The notes: generated from the sequence alone by a model not told the origin. Counted from the stretch's first letter, positions 19,099-28,817 are shown. The stretch: 64,000 nt of DNA from Streptococcus caballi DSM 19004 (GCF_000379985.1 NZ_KB904096.1:34127-98126); one strand, 5' to 3'. Made by a program: numbers and translations.

Positions 19099-19768
19099 TT
19101 AAAAGCTTGATTTTACAATATAAGTGCACAAAAAACGCATAAGATTTCCTAGTAAGATAAACTTAAACGAATATCTTACGGGAGGAAATTTTACAAGTTG
19201 CCCTTATGTTACTATAGAAAAAAGAGAGAGTAATTTTATTTACCACATACAAGGGTTAAATTTTTCTCAAACAACGACTTTACAAACCAAAACCCATCCA
19301 GTATCAGTTGAGACTTACACCGTCATCCAATAAACGAAAATGTAATTCTCAAGCAGCTTCTTGTATTGTCGAATCACATTGTGGGTGAACAAGGAAACTG
19401 GAAATAGACGTCGAATTGAGCTAGATGGCCAAACACTTTTTTCTTGATAATCAATGATCACTTGCGGAAATAGTGGGACGTTTAGAACGTTGAAATAAAT
19501 GAAACATGCAAATGGCTTATTGGGGAAGTATCTCCAACAAGGAGTGACCTTGTAGATGTGGATGAGGAGGCGATTCAGAACTGGGAAGATAAGCTGAATA
19601 ATAGCACAAGAAAAAGTCTTAACTGGGAGACACTTTACAGGAAAGTTGCACACTTAATTTGATAAAGCAATGGATAAAAAATTTTCTGAAATTTCAAGGT
19701 AATATGGTAGAATAGAAGAATGAAAGGCTTTTCACAAGGCAATAACGTTAAAAAACTAGGAGATTATC
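19099..19768. other. 670-bp stretch with no convincing gene
   Basis: A GTG-started frame at 19124-19333 would give 69 residues, but it has no good RBS and no family I recognise. The rest carries stops in every frame, with broken coherent fragments on the plus strand (for example a segment reading DEEAIQNWEDKLNNST near 19560). It is most likely decayed coding sequence of unknown origin. A likely -10 (TAGAAT, about 19710) for the downstream regulator sits at the end. Confidence 0.4.
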
Positions 19769-20530
19769 ATGAATTATAAAGATGAATGGCGACTTGTTGC
19801 GACCAGTGATGGCTTGGATGATACGGCTCATCGCCCTTTGACTGAAGAGTTTCACTTTTATCAAGCAGTCTCAACTGGTGATGTTGAAGTTGTTCGAAAA
19901 AATTGTGAGCAGGAGCGCTTTACCGAAAAAGATGGAGTTGGTACTTTATCGCGTAATCCTATTACCAATCTCAAGTACCACTTTGTTATCACGACAGCCA
20001 TGATTACCCGCATGTGTGGACAAAATGGTATGGAGTACGAGCAGGCTTTCCGCTTGAGTGATTTTTATATCCAAAAGCTGGATGATCTTCACACGACACA
20101 AGAAGTACAAAATTTACATGATGAGATGGTCATTGATTATACTGAGCGCATGCGACGCATGATTCAGAAAGACATCACTTCTAAGCACATTGCTGAGTGT
20201 AAAGATTATATCTACTGTCACATCAAGGATCGTATTACGGTTGAACAGCTGGCGCAGGAATTCGGTGTATCAGCTAGTTATCTCTCTCGCCTTTTTAAAA
20301 AAGAAGTCGGTGTAACGGTTAGCACCTATGTCAAAGACAAGAAAATCGAAGTCGCCAAAGACCTGCTGAAATTTAGCGATTTCTCCATGATTGACATTGC
20401 CAATCACCTGTCTTTCTCATCGCAAAGCCACTTTATCCAACAATTCAGAGAACATGTCGGCATCACACCAAAAAAATACCGTGACACCCACCACACAGTC
20501 AAATGGGATAAAAATGTTGTTAAGGAATAA
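19769..20530 (+). CDS. AraC-family transcriptional regulator
   Basis: 253-aa regulator. The C-terminal two thirds of the last 110 residues form two helix-turn-helix units: LAQEFGVSASYLSRLFKKEV and IANHLSFSSQSHFIQQFREH, ending in GITPKKYR, all typical of AraC/XylS proteins. The N-terminal about 145 residues are not an obvious cupin; they are helical and resemble the sensor part of streptococcal standalone AraC regulators of sugar genes. RBS CTAGGAG precedes it. It lies at the end of the beta-glucan locus and is the best candidate for controlling it. The ligand is unknown. Confidence 0.85.
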   Translation: MNYKDEWRLVATSDGLDDTAHRPLTEEFHFYQAVSTGDVEVVRKNCEQERFTEKDGVGTLSRNPITNLKYHFVITTAMITRMCGQNGMEYEQAFRLSDFYIQKLDDLHTTQEVQNLHDEMVIDYTERMRRMIQKDITSKHIAECKDYIYCHIKDRITVEQLAQEFGVSASYLSRLFKKEVGVTVSTYVKDKKIEVAKDLLKFSDFSMIDIANHLSFSSQSHFIQQFREHVGITPKKYRDTHHTVKWDKNVVKE

Positions 20531-20571
20531 CCCGACAGTTGTTCCTTTTTCGTTTATGTTATAATAAAATC

Positions 20572-21345
20572 ATGAAAATTTTTGATACGCATACCCATCT
20601 CAACGTGGATAATTTTACTGGAAAAGAACAAGAAGAAATTGATTTTGCGCGTGAACTCGGTGTAACTAAGATGAACATTGTTGGCTTTGATGAACCAACC
20701 ATCAAACGTAGCTTGGGGCTATCAGCGGCCTTTCCTGAACTTTATTCGACTATTGGCTGGCATCCGACCGAGGCTGGTTCTTACACACAGGAAGTAGAGG
20801 ACATGATTGTCAGCCATCTGCATGCCCCAAAAGTGATTGCTCTGGGCGAGATTGGCCTAGATTACCACTGGATGGAAGACCCCAAAGAGGTACAAATTGA
20901 GGTTTTCAAGCGCCAGATTCAGTTGTCCAAAGATCACAATCTGCCTTTTGTTGTTCACACCCGTGACGCCCTCGAAGACACTTACCAAGTCATTAAGGAG
21001 GCTGGTGTTGGCCCATGTGGCGGTATCATGCATTCTTATTCAGGCTCTTTGGAAATGGCCGAGCGCTTTGTCGATTTGGGCATGACCATTTCATTTTCCG
21101 GTGTGGTCACTTTTAAGAAGGCTCTGGATGTCCAAGAAGCAGCGCAGCATTTGCCACTGGATAAAATCCTCGTTGAAACTGATGCGCCTTACTTAGCCCC
21201 AGTACCCAAGCGCGGCCGTGAAAACCGCACCGCTTACACGCGCTATGTCGTGGACAAAATTGCAGAACTCCGCGGACTGACTGTGGAGGAAGTTGCAGCA
21301 GCAACCTACGACAATGCCATGCGGGTATTTGGATTGAAAGATTAG
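20572..21345 (+). CDS. tatD: TatD-family metal-dependent DNase
   Basis: 257-aa TIM-barrel hydrolase. Metal ligands are in FDTHTHLN (His-x-His), GEIGLDY (Glu), VVHTRDA (His) and the late ETDAPYLAP (Asp). I start at the ATG giving MKIFDTHTHLN since the family begins there; the -10 box TATAAT is only 10 nt upstream, so a longer start is not possible. It precedes rnmV, as in other streptococci and Bacillus. In this window the two are separated by about 230 bp instead of being adjacent. Confidence 0.93.
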   Translation: MKIFDTHTHLNVDNFTGKEQEEIDFARELGVTKMNIVGFDEPTIKRSLGLSAAFPELYSTIGWHPTEAGSYTQEVEDMIVSHLHAPKVIALGEIGLDYHWMEDPKEVQIEVFKRQIQLSKDHNLPFVVHTRDALEDTYQVIKEAGVGPCGGIMHSYSGSLEMAERFVDLGMTISFSGVVTFKKALDVQEAAQHLPLDKILVETDAPYLAPVPKRGRENRTAYTRYVVDKIAELRGLTVEEVAAATYDNAMRVFGLKD

Positions 21346-21577
21346 AGTAAAGCGAGTTCTTGAGAAAACAAGGATACTGTGGTGAAAACTGTTTAACAGA
21401 GTACTGGCGACCGAAGGTCGCTCGATAGGACAGCTGCCGCCCTAGCAAAAGTCCTCTAACAACTGTTTGTTAGAGGACGATGAAAACTTCAAGACCTTAG
21501 GCTTGAAGTTTAGCAATGAAACCGAAGGTTTGCTTGCGTCCGTGCTACCTCAAGCAAGCTGTCAAGAAAAAGAATTT
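21346..21577 (+). other. Spacer with a 12-bp perfect hairpin between tatD and rnmV
   Basis: The region holds a perfect 12-bp inverted repeat at 21451-21478 (GTCCTCTAACAA, 4-nt loop, complement) with no T-tract, plus a smaller hairpin GCGACC-GAA-GGTCGC at about 21403. A frame in phase with rnmV opens at 21467, but it begins within the hairpin and lacks an RBS. The segment may be an inserted repeat or an RNA element in front of the RNase M5 gene. Confidence 0.4.
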
Positions 21578-22144
21578 ATGATAGAAAAAATTAAAATACA
21601 AGAAGTCCTCATCGTCGAAGGCAAGGACGACACCGCCAATCTCCGTCGTTTCTATGAGGTGGACACTTATGAAACTAGAGGTTCTGCCATTACTGACGAG
21701 GATTTAGAACGTATTGACAAGCTCAATGAGCTTCGCGGTGTTATCGTCTTTACTGATCCAGACTACAACGGTGAACGCATCCGCAAGAAGATTATGCAGA
21801 CAGTACCCACTGCCAAGCATGCCTTTCTCAATCGTGGTGAGGCAGTACCCAAGTCTAAGACTAAAGGTCGTTCTCTGGGCGTTGAGCATGCCAGCTTTGC
21901 CGACTTGCAAAAGGCCCTGTCCAGTGTTTTGGGCAGCTATGATGACGACAACCACTTTGACATCACCAAATCAGACCTCATGCGACTTGGTCTCCTCATG
22001 GGATCAGACAGCCGCAAACGCCGCGAGTACCTGGGCGAGAAGCTTCGTATAGGTTACAGCAATGGCAAACAGCTATTGAAACGTTTAGAACTCTTTGGCG
22101 TGACCTTGGCGGATGTTGAAGAAGTCATGGAACATTATTCTTAA
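21578..22144 (+). CDS. rnmV: Ribonuclease M5 (5S rRNA maturation)
   Basis: 188-aa Toprim-fold endonuclease that trims precursor 5S rRNA in the ribosome-bound form. The Toprim motifs are the catalytic Glu in VLIVEGKDDTA and the DxD in VVFTDPDYNGERI (read VIVFTDPDYNG). The C-terminal part with SDSRKRREYLGEKLRIGYSN is typical of bacterial RNase M5. I start at the ATG giving MIEKIKIQEVLIVEG; an upstream in-frame ATG at 21467 would add 37 residues not expected in the family. It ends 10 nt before the next gene. Confidence 0.9.
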   Translation: MIEKIKIQEVLIVEGKDDTANLRRFYEVDTYETRGSAITDEDLERIDKLNELRGVIVFTDPDYNGERIRKKIMQTVPTAKHAFLNRGEAVPKSKTKGRSLGVEHASFADLQKALSSVLGSYDDDNHFDITKSDLMRLGLLMGSDSRKRREYLGEKLRIGYSNGKQLLKRLELFGVTLADVEEVMEHYS

Positions 22145-22154
22145 GGAGAGCCCT

Positions 22155-22715
22155 ATGTCAGAAACCACAATCAGACCCGCAACCCTAGCTGATGCTGCGC
22201 GTCTGCTGGAGATTTATGCTTATTATGTTGAGTGCACCGCTATTACCTTTGAATATGAGGTGCCGACTTTGGCGGAATTTCAGAACAGAATTTCTACAAT
22301 TTCCAAGTCTTATCCTTATCTGGTTATTGAGCGTAGCGGGCGCGTTTTGGGCTATGCTTATGCGGGTGTTTTCAAGGATAGAGCAGCCTATAATTGGGCT
22401 TGCGAGGTGACCATTTATCTGGACAAGGACGCAAAGGGTCTTGGTCTTGGCAGAAAACTCTATGATGCCTTAGAAGCGGAGCTTAAGACGATGGGCATGC
22501 TCAATCTTTACACCTGCATCGGCTATCCAGAGCTTGAGGACCAGTATTTGACGCAAAATAGTGCTAACTTTCATCAGCATCTGGGCTATGAGACAGTGGG
22601 ACGTTTCCATAAGTGCGGCTACAAGTTTAATCGCTGGTATGATATGATTTGGATGGAAAAGCTGATTGGCCAGCATGAAGACAATCAGCCTATGGTTCGA
22701 TTTGGTAAAAAATAA
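22155..22715 (+). CDS. GNAT-family N-acetyltransferase, phosphinothricin-acetyltransferase type
   Basis: 186-aa acetyltransferase. The acetyl-CoA-binding motif is in YLDKDAKGLGLGRKLYDAL, preceded by WACEVTIYL. The later NFHQHLGYETVGRFHKCGYK is characteristic of the Pat/MnaT group that acetylates amino-acid-like amines such as phosphinothricin or methionine sulfoximine. RBS AAGGAG at good spacing supports the ATG at 22155. It is cytoplasmic, and the natural substrate is unknown. It follows rnmV closely and may be co-transcribed. Confidence 0.85.
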   Translation: MSETTIRPATLADAARLLEIYAYYVECTAITFEYEVPTLAEFQNRISTISKSYPYLVIERSGRVLGYAYAGVFKDRAAYNWACEVTIYLDKDAKGLGLGRKLYDALEAELKTMGMLNLYTCIGYPELEDQYLTQNSANFHQHLGYETVGRFHKCGYKFNRWYDMIWMEKLIGQHEDNQPMVRFGKK

Positions 22716-23058
22716 TCATTCTTCTTCTCTTAAGTGACTGATGATAGCTTGCTGATTAAGCTTATGAAAGGTGCTCGTGACTATATGAGACTTGTCTTGT
22801 GAAGATGCTAAAGAAGCTTTTTGTAGATAATATCAATAGCTGTGCGTATTTAGAAGGCTATGCTTGGTGAGCTACCTTGTCTCAAAAATCACGTTAGGTG
22901 AATGAAAAATTTATTTTACTCAGAGGGATGATACGATGTTCATTGTAAAATTGACTGGGAACAAAGTAATATAATAACAGTTGATGCCCAAGCTACAGAT
23001 GTGGTTGATTTGCTTGTGAATTCAAAAGGAGCCATAGAGTAATTAAGGAGGAAATCCT
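22716..23058. pseudogene. Decayed stretch with a C-terminal gene remnant
   Basis: No intact gene. From about 22941 to 23041 one frame reads coherently (IDWEQSNIITVDAQATDVV then LLVNSKGAIE and TAA) but has no start, RBS or upstream continuation. It is the tail of a lost gene whose family I cannot name. The rest is stop-rich. Confidence 0.45.
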
Positions 23059-23580
23059 ATGCCAGCTTTTTACCTGCTAGTTCCTTTCCTGTTTGTCCGA
23101 TTTATTTTTCTCTCACTCTTGGATAGGAAAGCAACGGGGCGGGCAGCCCATTTTGCTCCAATGCAAGGGAAAGAGATGCTAGCCTATTATCTTTATCAAT
23201 TATCAACTCTTATGCTCCTGGTTGTCCCTTTCTTTCTGAAAGTCAGTCTTTCTTTATCTCCTTTTTTCTATTTAGGGTTAGGAGTCTATTTTTTAGGTAG
23301 CCTGCTTCTTATTTTGGTCATGAAGGATTTTGCCAAGCCTGATGAAAAAGGATTGAATACCCAAGGGCTTTTTGCGCTGTCTCGTCACCCAATGTATCTT
23401 GCTTATTTTGTTTTCTTTTTAGGCATGGCGATGCTTACTCGGTTGCTAGTACTGCTCATTTTCCTAGCTATTTTTCAACTGTCAGCTCACTTTATCATAC
23501 TGGCGGAGGAAAGGGAGTGTTTCATAAAATTTGGTGCCGCCTATCAAGCATATCAAAAACGTGTTAGGATGTATCTGTGA
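23059..23580 (+). CDS. ICMT/PEMT-family membrane methyltransferase-like protein
   Basis: 173-aa membrane protein with four to five hydrophobic segments. The C-terminal half has the isoprenylcysteine-carboxyl-methyltransferase-like signature: LNTQGLFALSRHPMYLAY (Arg-His-Pro binding S-adenosylmethionine) and, further on, EERECFIKFGAAYQAYQKRV. In bacteria such proteins methylate unknown lipidic or small substrates. RBS AAGGAGG precedes the ATG. The substrate is unknown. Confidence 0.8.
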   Translation: MPAFYLLVPFLFVRFIFLSLLDRKATGRAAHFAPMQGKEMLAYYLYQLSTLMLLVVPFFLKVSLSLSPFFYLGLGVYFLGSLLLILVMKDFAKPDEKGLNTQGLFALSRHPMYLAYFVFFLGMAMLTRLLVLLIFLAIFQLSAHFIILAEERECFIKFGAAYQAYQKRVRMYL

Positions 23581-23616
23581 CGTTTATTGTTACAAATTAG
23601 GCTGGGGGATTAGCTG

Positions 23617-24141
23617 ATGAAAAAAATTATTTTGCTCAGAGGAGTGACGCCGACTGGTCCAAATCGTATCCCAAAGATGGCTTATCTTAGGGAAATTTTG
23701 ATAGAGGTTGGTTTTGAGAATGTTCAAACCTATATCCAGAGCGGCAATATTGTCTTTGAGACAAATTTATCTGATGAAACTGTCCGAGGACTTGTGCACT
23801 ATACCATTTTAGAAAACATTGGTGCGGATTTGTCTGTCATTATTAAAATGCCTGAGCAGCTGGCAGAGGCTGTGCAGGAAAATCCATTTGGTAATAGCTA
23901 TGACGCCTCCAGAGTTCATCTAGTCTTTACCAACGACAAGTTGGACACTGGTATTTTGAAAAATTTAGCTCAAACTGACTTTGGCGATGAAGCACTTTAT
24001 ATCGGTAGCCAGTGTCTTTATCTGTATTTACCGCGGGAAGCCAAGAAAAAACGCCTCAATACCAATTTTTTAGAAAAGAAATTAGGAATCCGAGCGACTA
24101 TGCGGAAGTTGAGTGTGACGAGTAAACTTTGTCTGATGTAA
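23617..24141 (+). CDS. DUF1697 family protein
   Basis: 174-aa cytoplasmic protein. It begins MKKIILLRGVTPTGPNRIPK and has YIQSGNIVFE at about residue 46, both hallmarks of the DUF1697 family, and ends in a short basic C-terminus. The usual second residue pattern LLRGINVGG is altered here to LLRGVTPTG. Function is unknown; the family is widespread in streptococci. It stands alone between the methyltransferase-like gene and rsmA. Confidence 0.8.
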   Translation: MKKIILLRGVTPTGPNRIPKMAYLREILIEVGFENVQTYIQSGNIVFETNLSDETVRGLVHYTILENIGADLSVIIKMPEQLAEAVQENPFGNSYDASRVHLVFTNDKLDTGILKNLAQTDFGDEALYIGSQCLYLYLPREAKKKRLNTNFLEKKLGIRATMRKLSVTSKLCLM

Positions 24142-24270
24142 CAAGTAAGAATGGAGTCAATTAAGCTCTCCCAAGGATAAGTTAGTGCTAGCCTATCCTT
24201 TTTATGTTACAATATGAGAGAATCATCATGAAGAAAGGGAAAACAGCTCATTGAGGGCTGTTGCTAATAA

Positions 24271-25143
24271 ATGAGAATCGCAGACAAAACTGTTACCCGC
24301 GCCATCCTTGAGCGTCACGGGTTTACCTTTAAGAAATCGTTCGGTCAGAACTTTTTGACCGATACCAATATTTTGCAGAAGATTGTGGACACGGCAGAGA
24401 TTGATAAGAATGTCAATGTCATTGAAATTGGGCCTGGTATCGGTGCTTTGACCGAGTTTTTAGCGGAAAATGCAGCTGAAGTCATGGCATTTGAAATTGA
24501 CGATCGACTCATTCCGATTTTGGCAGATACGCTGCGTGATTTTGATAATGTTAAGGTTGTGAACGAAGACATTTTAAAATCAGACTTGCAAACGCGCATT
24601 AAGCAGTTTAAAAATCCTGATTTGCCCATCAAAGTGGTGGCTAACCTGCCTTACTATATCACGACGCCTATCCTCATGCACTTGATTGAATCAAAAATCC
24701 CATTTGCGGAATTTGTCGTGATGATGCAAAAAGAAGTGGCAGATCGTATTTCGGCAGAGCCAAACACCAAAGCTTACGGCTCGTTATCAATTGCGGTGCA
24801 ATATTATATGACCGCTAAAGTTGCTTTTGTTGTACCGCGTACAGTCTTTGTACCAGCACCAAATGTGGATAGCGCTATCCTCAAGATGACCCGCCGTGAA
24901 CAACCGCTCGTTCAAGTCAAAGACGAAGATTTCTTCTTCCGTGTTTCAAAAATCAGCTTTGTTCATCGCCGCAAAACCCTTTGGAACAACCTAACCAGTC
25001 ATTTTGGGAAGTCAGAAGAGGTCAAGACCAAGTTAGAAAAGGCTCTGGAAGCAGCGGGTATCAAGCCGTCCATTCGTGGAGAAGCTTTATCTATTGCCGA
25101 TTTTGCAAGATTGGCGGATGCCTTAAAAGAAGTCGGATTATAA
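24271..25143 (+). CDS. rsmA: 16S rRNA dimethyladenosine transferase RsmA/KsgA
   Basis: 290-aa S-adenosylmethionine-dependent enzyme that dimethylates the two adjacent adenines in helix 45 of 16S rRNA late in 30S assembly. Motif I is [15 protein letters not shown], the acidic ribose-binding residue is in AFEIDDRLI, and the catalytic [11 protein letters not shown] follows. A small helical C-terminal domain ends the protein. N-terminal [12 protein letters not shown] is typical. Confidence 0.96.
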   Translation: MRIADKTVTRAILERHGFTFKKSFGQNFLTDTNILQKIVDTAEIDKNVNVIEIGPGIGALTEFLAENAAEVMAFEIDDRLIPILADTLRDFDNVKVVNEDILKSDLQTRIKQFKNPDLPIKVVANLPYYITTPILMHLIESKIPFAEFVVMMQKEVADRISAEPNTKAYGSLSIAVQYYMTAKVAFVVPRTVFVPAPNVDSAILKMTRREQPLVQVKDEDFFFRVSKISFVHRRKTLWNNLTSHFGKSEEVKTKLEKALEAAGIKPSIRGEALSIADFARLADALKEVGL

Positions 25144-25150
25144 TGAAGAG

Positions 25151-25180
25151 ACCCCAGCCATTTATTGTGGTTGGGGTTTA
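25151..25180. terminator. Bidirectional terminator between rsmA and blpB
   Basis: Stem ACCCCAGCCA / TGGTTGGGGT around a short loop, followed by TTTAAAAATC on the plus strand. It overlaps the end of the convergent gene and serves both sides. Confidence 0.75.
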
Positions 25181-26572
25181 AAAATCTTTTAATAGCTTGT
25201 CTTTGTAATAATTAAAGAAAGTTTTTTTGCCGATGGTACTAATTGTTTTGCCTTGTAAACCATATTTTAGTTTGGAGCTATCTTGTTTATCAACAGTGGC
25301 TAGTGCTGTCACCTCAAAGACATTTCCTTCTTTGGTTTGTGTGGCAGAACTTGCAATTTTAGTGATTTTGCCAGTGATAACAATGGCGTGATTGCTAATT
25401 TTTTCAAGGGTTAGGCGAACAGGCTGTCCTTTTTTCAATTGACTAACATGAGTGGAGTCAACGTAATAGCGGATAGCGACTTGCTGTGTTTTGGCAATAT
25501 CTGGGTAAATCTCTGCAATCTGACTGCCTTGCGGCAAGAGCGTTTGCCCTTCAAATTCATCAGAAACATGTAAAATGCCACTTTGACTAGCTTTTAAAAT
25601 GGTGTCAGCTTTAGAGAGATTTGTCTGGTCAAGCTGCGCTTGCAAATTTTCTTTTTCTTGAGTAATTTGCGTGAGTTGTGTTTCAGCCTGTGTCAATTCC
25701 TGCTGACGCAAGCTTTCAATTTGACTAGTGGCACTAGTGTCATAACTTCCCGTTGAATAATTGGAAGCAGCTTGTGTCTGTAAACTAGAGATAGAGGCAT
25801 TAATGCTATCAATCTGCCCTTGTAGGTCTGTTAAAAATTGATTTTTAAGGCTTTCTTTGCTAGCAGAATTGTTGTCAGTTGAACTGCTTTGTGTATTACT
25901 TGTTTGAATCTGGCTAAGATAGCTATTAAGAGTAGTTGCATATGGATTGTTGCCAGATACGTTTGTTTTATCAGTTTGAATAGCCTCTTTAACTTCTTGA
26001 TATTGACTGACTTGGGTTTGTAGGTTAGCAATCTGTCTTGCGATAGCTTCATTTGCTTGGTTGACACCAGCTTCTTGTTTAGCAACTGATTGGTTTGATT
26101 GAGAAACTTGAGCAGTAATTGTTTGAGATTGATTAAAAAAACGCTCAACGGTTGCTGAATAACCAAATTCATCATCACCTGTAAAGAGGTTTTGTCCTTT
26201 CTTTAGACTTTCTTTCAATTGATTGAGTGCCTTTTGTTGACGTTCATCTCTTTCGATTTGTGCTTGAATGGCATTAAGTTGACTATCTTCCAGTTTGTCG
26301 GAGTATTGGATGAGTAGATCCCCCTTTTTGACTGCCTTATTTTCACTAAGATTATTGGTTAAAACGGTGTTATTGCTACTTGATTGAACAACAGCGATGA
26401 CTTTTGTTGGTCTGATACTACCAAGTGTCGTAACGGTAATTTCTTTTTTACCGACGAGAGAAAAGGCAAGGAGAAAAAAGACCAAAAGTGTCATTGGAAT
26501 GACTAAGATAGTCGCAAAATTATGGTAACGCCTATGATAAAATTCAGCAGATTGAAATAATTTAGGATTCAT
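25178..26572 (-). CDS. blpB: Bacteriocin export accessory protein (BlpB/ComB, HlyD family)
   Basis: 464-aa membrane-fusion-type protein with one N-terminal helix (about residues 21-42, ILVIPMTLLVFFLLAF). A long Gln/Ser/Asn-rich coiled coil (about 100-320) and a C-terminal beta-barrel/lipoyl-like part (GILHVSDEFEGQTLLPQGSQ) follow. It partners the C39-peptidase exporter to carry double-glycine peptides across the envelope. RBS AAGGAG precedes it and it starts 11 nt after the blpA stop, so both are one operon transcribed away from the peptide genes. Confidence 0.9.
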   Translation of the reverse strand: MNPKLFQSAEFYHRRYHNFATILVIPMTLLVFFLLAFSLVGKKEITVTTLGSIRPTKVIAVVQSSSNNTVLTNNLSENKAVKKGDLLIQYSDKLEDSQLNAIQAQIERDERQQKALNQLKESLKKGQNLFTGDDEFGYSATVERFFNQSQTITAQVSQSNQSVAKQEAGVNQANEAIARQIANLQTQVSQYQEVKEAIQTDKTNVSGNNPYATTLNSYLSQIQTSNTQSSSTDNNSASKESLKNQFLTDLQGQIDSINASISSLQTQAASNYSTGSYDTSATSQIESLRQQELTQAETQLTQITQEKENLQAQLDQTNLSKADTILKASQSGILHVSDEFEGQTLLPQGSQIAEIYPDIAKTQQVAIRYYVDSTHVSQLKKGQPVRLTLEKISNHAIVITGKITKIASSATQTKEGNVFEVTALATVDKQDSSKLKYGLQGKTISTIGKKTFFNYYKDKLLKDF

Positions 26573-26583
26573 ATGGTCTCCTT

Positions 26584-28731
26584 TTATTCATGAAATAGCT
26601 GTGCATAGAAACCTTGATTTTGGATGAGTTGTTGATGATGCCCTTCTTCGATAACCTGTCCTTTATCTAGGACAATAATACGGTCAGATTGTTCAGCGAT
26701 GCTCAAACGGTGGGCAACAAAAATAATAGTCTTGTCTGTGAGAGATAGTAAATTTTTAATCACACGTTTTTCCGTTAGAACATCAAGGCCACTTGTGGCT
26801 TCATCTAAAATTAAGACGGGAGCTTGTGTCAGTAAAGCGCGTGCTAAAGCTAAACGTTGCTTTTGCCCACCAGATAACCCAGCACCATCTGAGAGTTCGG
26901 TATGGTACGCCATTGGCATTGATTCAATATCAGCACGGATTTCAGCGATGTCACAAGCTTTCAGAATATCTTCTTGTGTGATGTTAGCAGGTGCTCCCAA
27001 GGTCAAATTTTCTAAAATCGTCCCTGAAAAGACGTAAGACTGTTGTGGTAGATAATTAATGTATTGGCGAATGGCTTTTTTATCAATGGTTTTTAAATCG
27101 TAGCCACCCAGGGTAATCTGTCCATGGTTAGGTGTGTAAAAATTGACAATCATTTTAGCTAAGGTTGTCTTACCAGAACCGCTGATACCAACTAGGCTAA
27201 TTTTTTCACCCTTCTTAATGTGTAAATTCACATGACTCAGTGTGTCACGACCAAAACCATATTTATAAGAAACATTATCAAAGACAATATCTCCTTGTAG
27301 AAAATGGCTGTCATTTAAGAGTTGTCTGCCATCAAATTCAGATGACACTAAGTAAACTTCGTTGAGACGATTGTTAGCTACTTTGGCAGATTGTAGTTTG
27401 GTTTGCAGATTAATAATATTTTCCATTGGTGTTGTAAAGTACGACAGAAGCGTATTGTAAGTAATCAATTGACCTACTGAAATGTTCCCAGCCATGACTA
27501 AATGTGAACCATACCAGAGAATGACGACGTTTAAAATCAGCTGTGCTCCCTGTTTTAACGACGTTTGCACAGCTTCATACTTACTAAGCGTAAAACTTTT
27601 ATCCAAATAATCCACAAATTCACGGTCAATATTTTGATAACGGACTTCCTCGCTAGTCAAAGATTTAATCGTTTCAATACCATTGATATCTTCGATAATC
27701 GCAGAGCTAACCATAGAATTGGCTTGCATGACATCGTGATTCATTCGCTCAAAAGGCTTCATAAAAGCCAAAATAATAATAGCATAGATAGGCAATGCTA
27801 TTAAGGTGATGAAAAAAAGATTGGCATTTTGCAGAATTAAGACACTTCCGACAATAAACAAAATACTCACATCTAAAAATAAAGAGAGAATCGTTGATGC
27901 CAGTGCATCAATAATCGAGTTAGCATCGGTGAAACGTGAGATAACTTCACCTGTCCGCCTTGTGGCAAAAAAGGACATGGGCAATTCAAAAATATGACGA
28001 ATATAAGACAAAATCACGTCAATTGTTAACCGTTGGCTCAGCACAACAAGTAAATAATTTTGTGAAAAGCTCATGATTTGTTGCATTATGTAGGTTACAA
28101 TCAACCCAACCGAGACAATGCCAAGAGTGGATTGCAAATGATTAGGAATATAATCGTCTAAGATTCCTTGCAAATAGTAAGACCCAACAATATTAATCAA
28201 GGTCACGAGCAAACTTGCCAGAATGATATAAGTTAGCAGTGCCTTTTGTTTGAAAATAATTGGTAAAAAGCTTGTTAAGCCATTTTTCTTATCTTTATGT
28301 GGTTGATAATGCGGAGCAGGTGCTAAGAAAATGGCGACACCTGTCCATTCCTTTTCAAAGCGCTCCTTAGGCATTTTGGTCACTTTGATACTGGGGTCTG
28401 GATCACCGATGATAAGGTGGTTTTTCTTAGCTTTGTAAACGATATAATAGTGCTGCAGTTTGCCTTTTTTGTTAACATGAACAATAAAAGGATAGGGAAT
28501 ATCGGCCATATCAAACAGTTCCATATTAGCTTGAATGGCGCGTGTTTCAAAGCCAATGGCTTTAGCTGCCTCGACTATCCCTAACGCTGTCGTCCCTTCC
28601 TTAGTTGTTTTAGCTAATTCCCTTAGGTGTGCCAGTGAGAAATCAGATCCATAATGCTTGGCAACTGACGCCAAAGCTGCCACACCACAATCTCGCAAAT
28701 CAATCTGACTAACATACTTGTATCTCCTCAT
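26584..28731 (-). CDS. blpA: Bacteriocin ABC exporter with C39 peptidase domain (BlpA/ComA)
   Basis: 715-aa exporter that removes double-glycine leaders while exporting the peptide. The N-terminal C39 peptidase has Cys15 in QIDLRDCGVAAL, His94 in LQHYYIVYK and Asp110 in IIGDPDP. Six transmembrane helices follow (about 160-440). The ATPase has Walker A GISGSGKTTL, signature LSGGQKQRLALARALL and VLILDEATSGLD. I start at MRRYKYVSQID (28731), with AAGGAAA upstream. An in-frame ATG at 28806 lies only about 5 nt from the expected transcript start. The promoter carries the BlpR-type operator at 28818-28885. Confidence 0.95.
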   Translation of the reverse strand: MRRYKYVSQIDLRDCGVAALASVAKHYGSDFSLAHLRELAKTTKEGTTALGIVEAAKAIGFETRAIQANMELFDMADIPYPFIVHVNKKGKLQHYYIVYKAKKNHLIIGDPDPSIKVTKMPKERFEKEWTGVAIFLAPAPHYQPHKDKKNGLTSFLPIIFKQKALLTYIILASLLVTLINIVGSYYLQGILDDYIPNHLQSTLGIVSVGLIVTYIMQQIMSFSQNYLLVVLSQRLTIDVILSYIRHIFELPMSFFATRRTGEVISRFTDANSIIDALASTILSLFLDVSILFIVGSVLILQNANLFFITLIALPIYAIIILAFMKPFERMNHDVMQANSMVSSAIIEDINGIETIKSLTSEEVRYQNIDREFVDYLDKSFTLSKYEAVQTSLKQGAQLILNVVILWYGSHLVMAGNISVGQLITYNTLLSYFTTPMENIINLQTKLQSAKVANNRLNEVYLVSSEFDGRQLLNDSHFLQGDIVFDNVSYKYGFGRDTLSHVNLHIKKGEKISLVGISGSGKTTLAKMIVNFYTPNHGQITLGGYDLKTIDKKAIRQYINYLPQQSYVFSGTILENLTLGAPANITQEDILKACDIAEIRADIESMPMAYHTELSDGAGLSGGQKQRLALARALLTQAPVLILDEATSGLDVLTEKRVIKNLLSLTDKTIIFVAHRLSIAEQSDRIIVLDKGQVIEEGHHQQLIQNQGFYAQLFHE

Positions 28732-28817
28732 AACAGATTTCCTTCTAAAGAACCTAGTTTCAATAGATATGCTAAATAGACCATTGTTAATGTAGGTTCT
28801 AACCATTTGATAGACTT

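Noticed and set aside
19315..19653. 112-codon minus-strand frame before the AraC gene
   Set aside because: Composition is unlike real proteins, no RBS, and the start is at the wrong side of any promoter; treated as gene-free.
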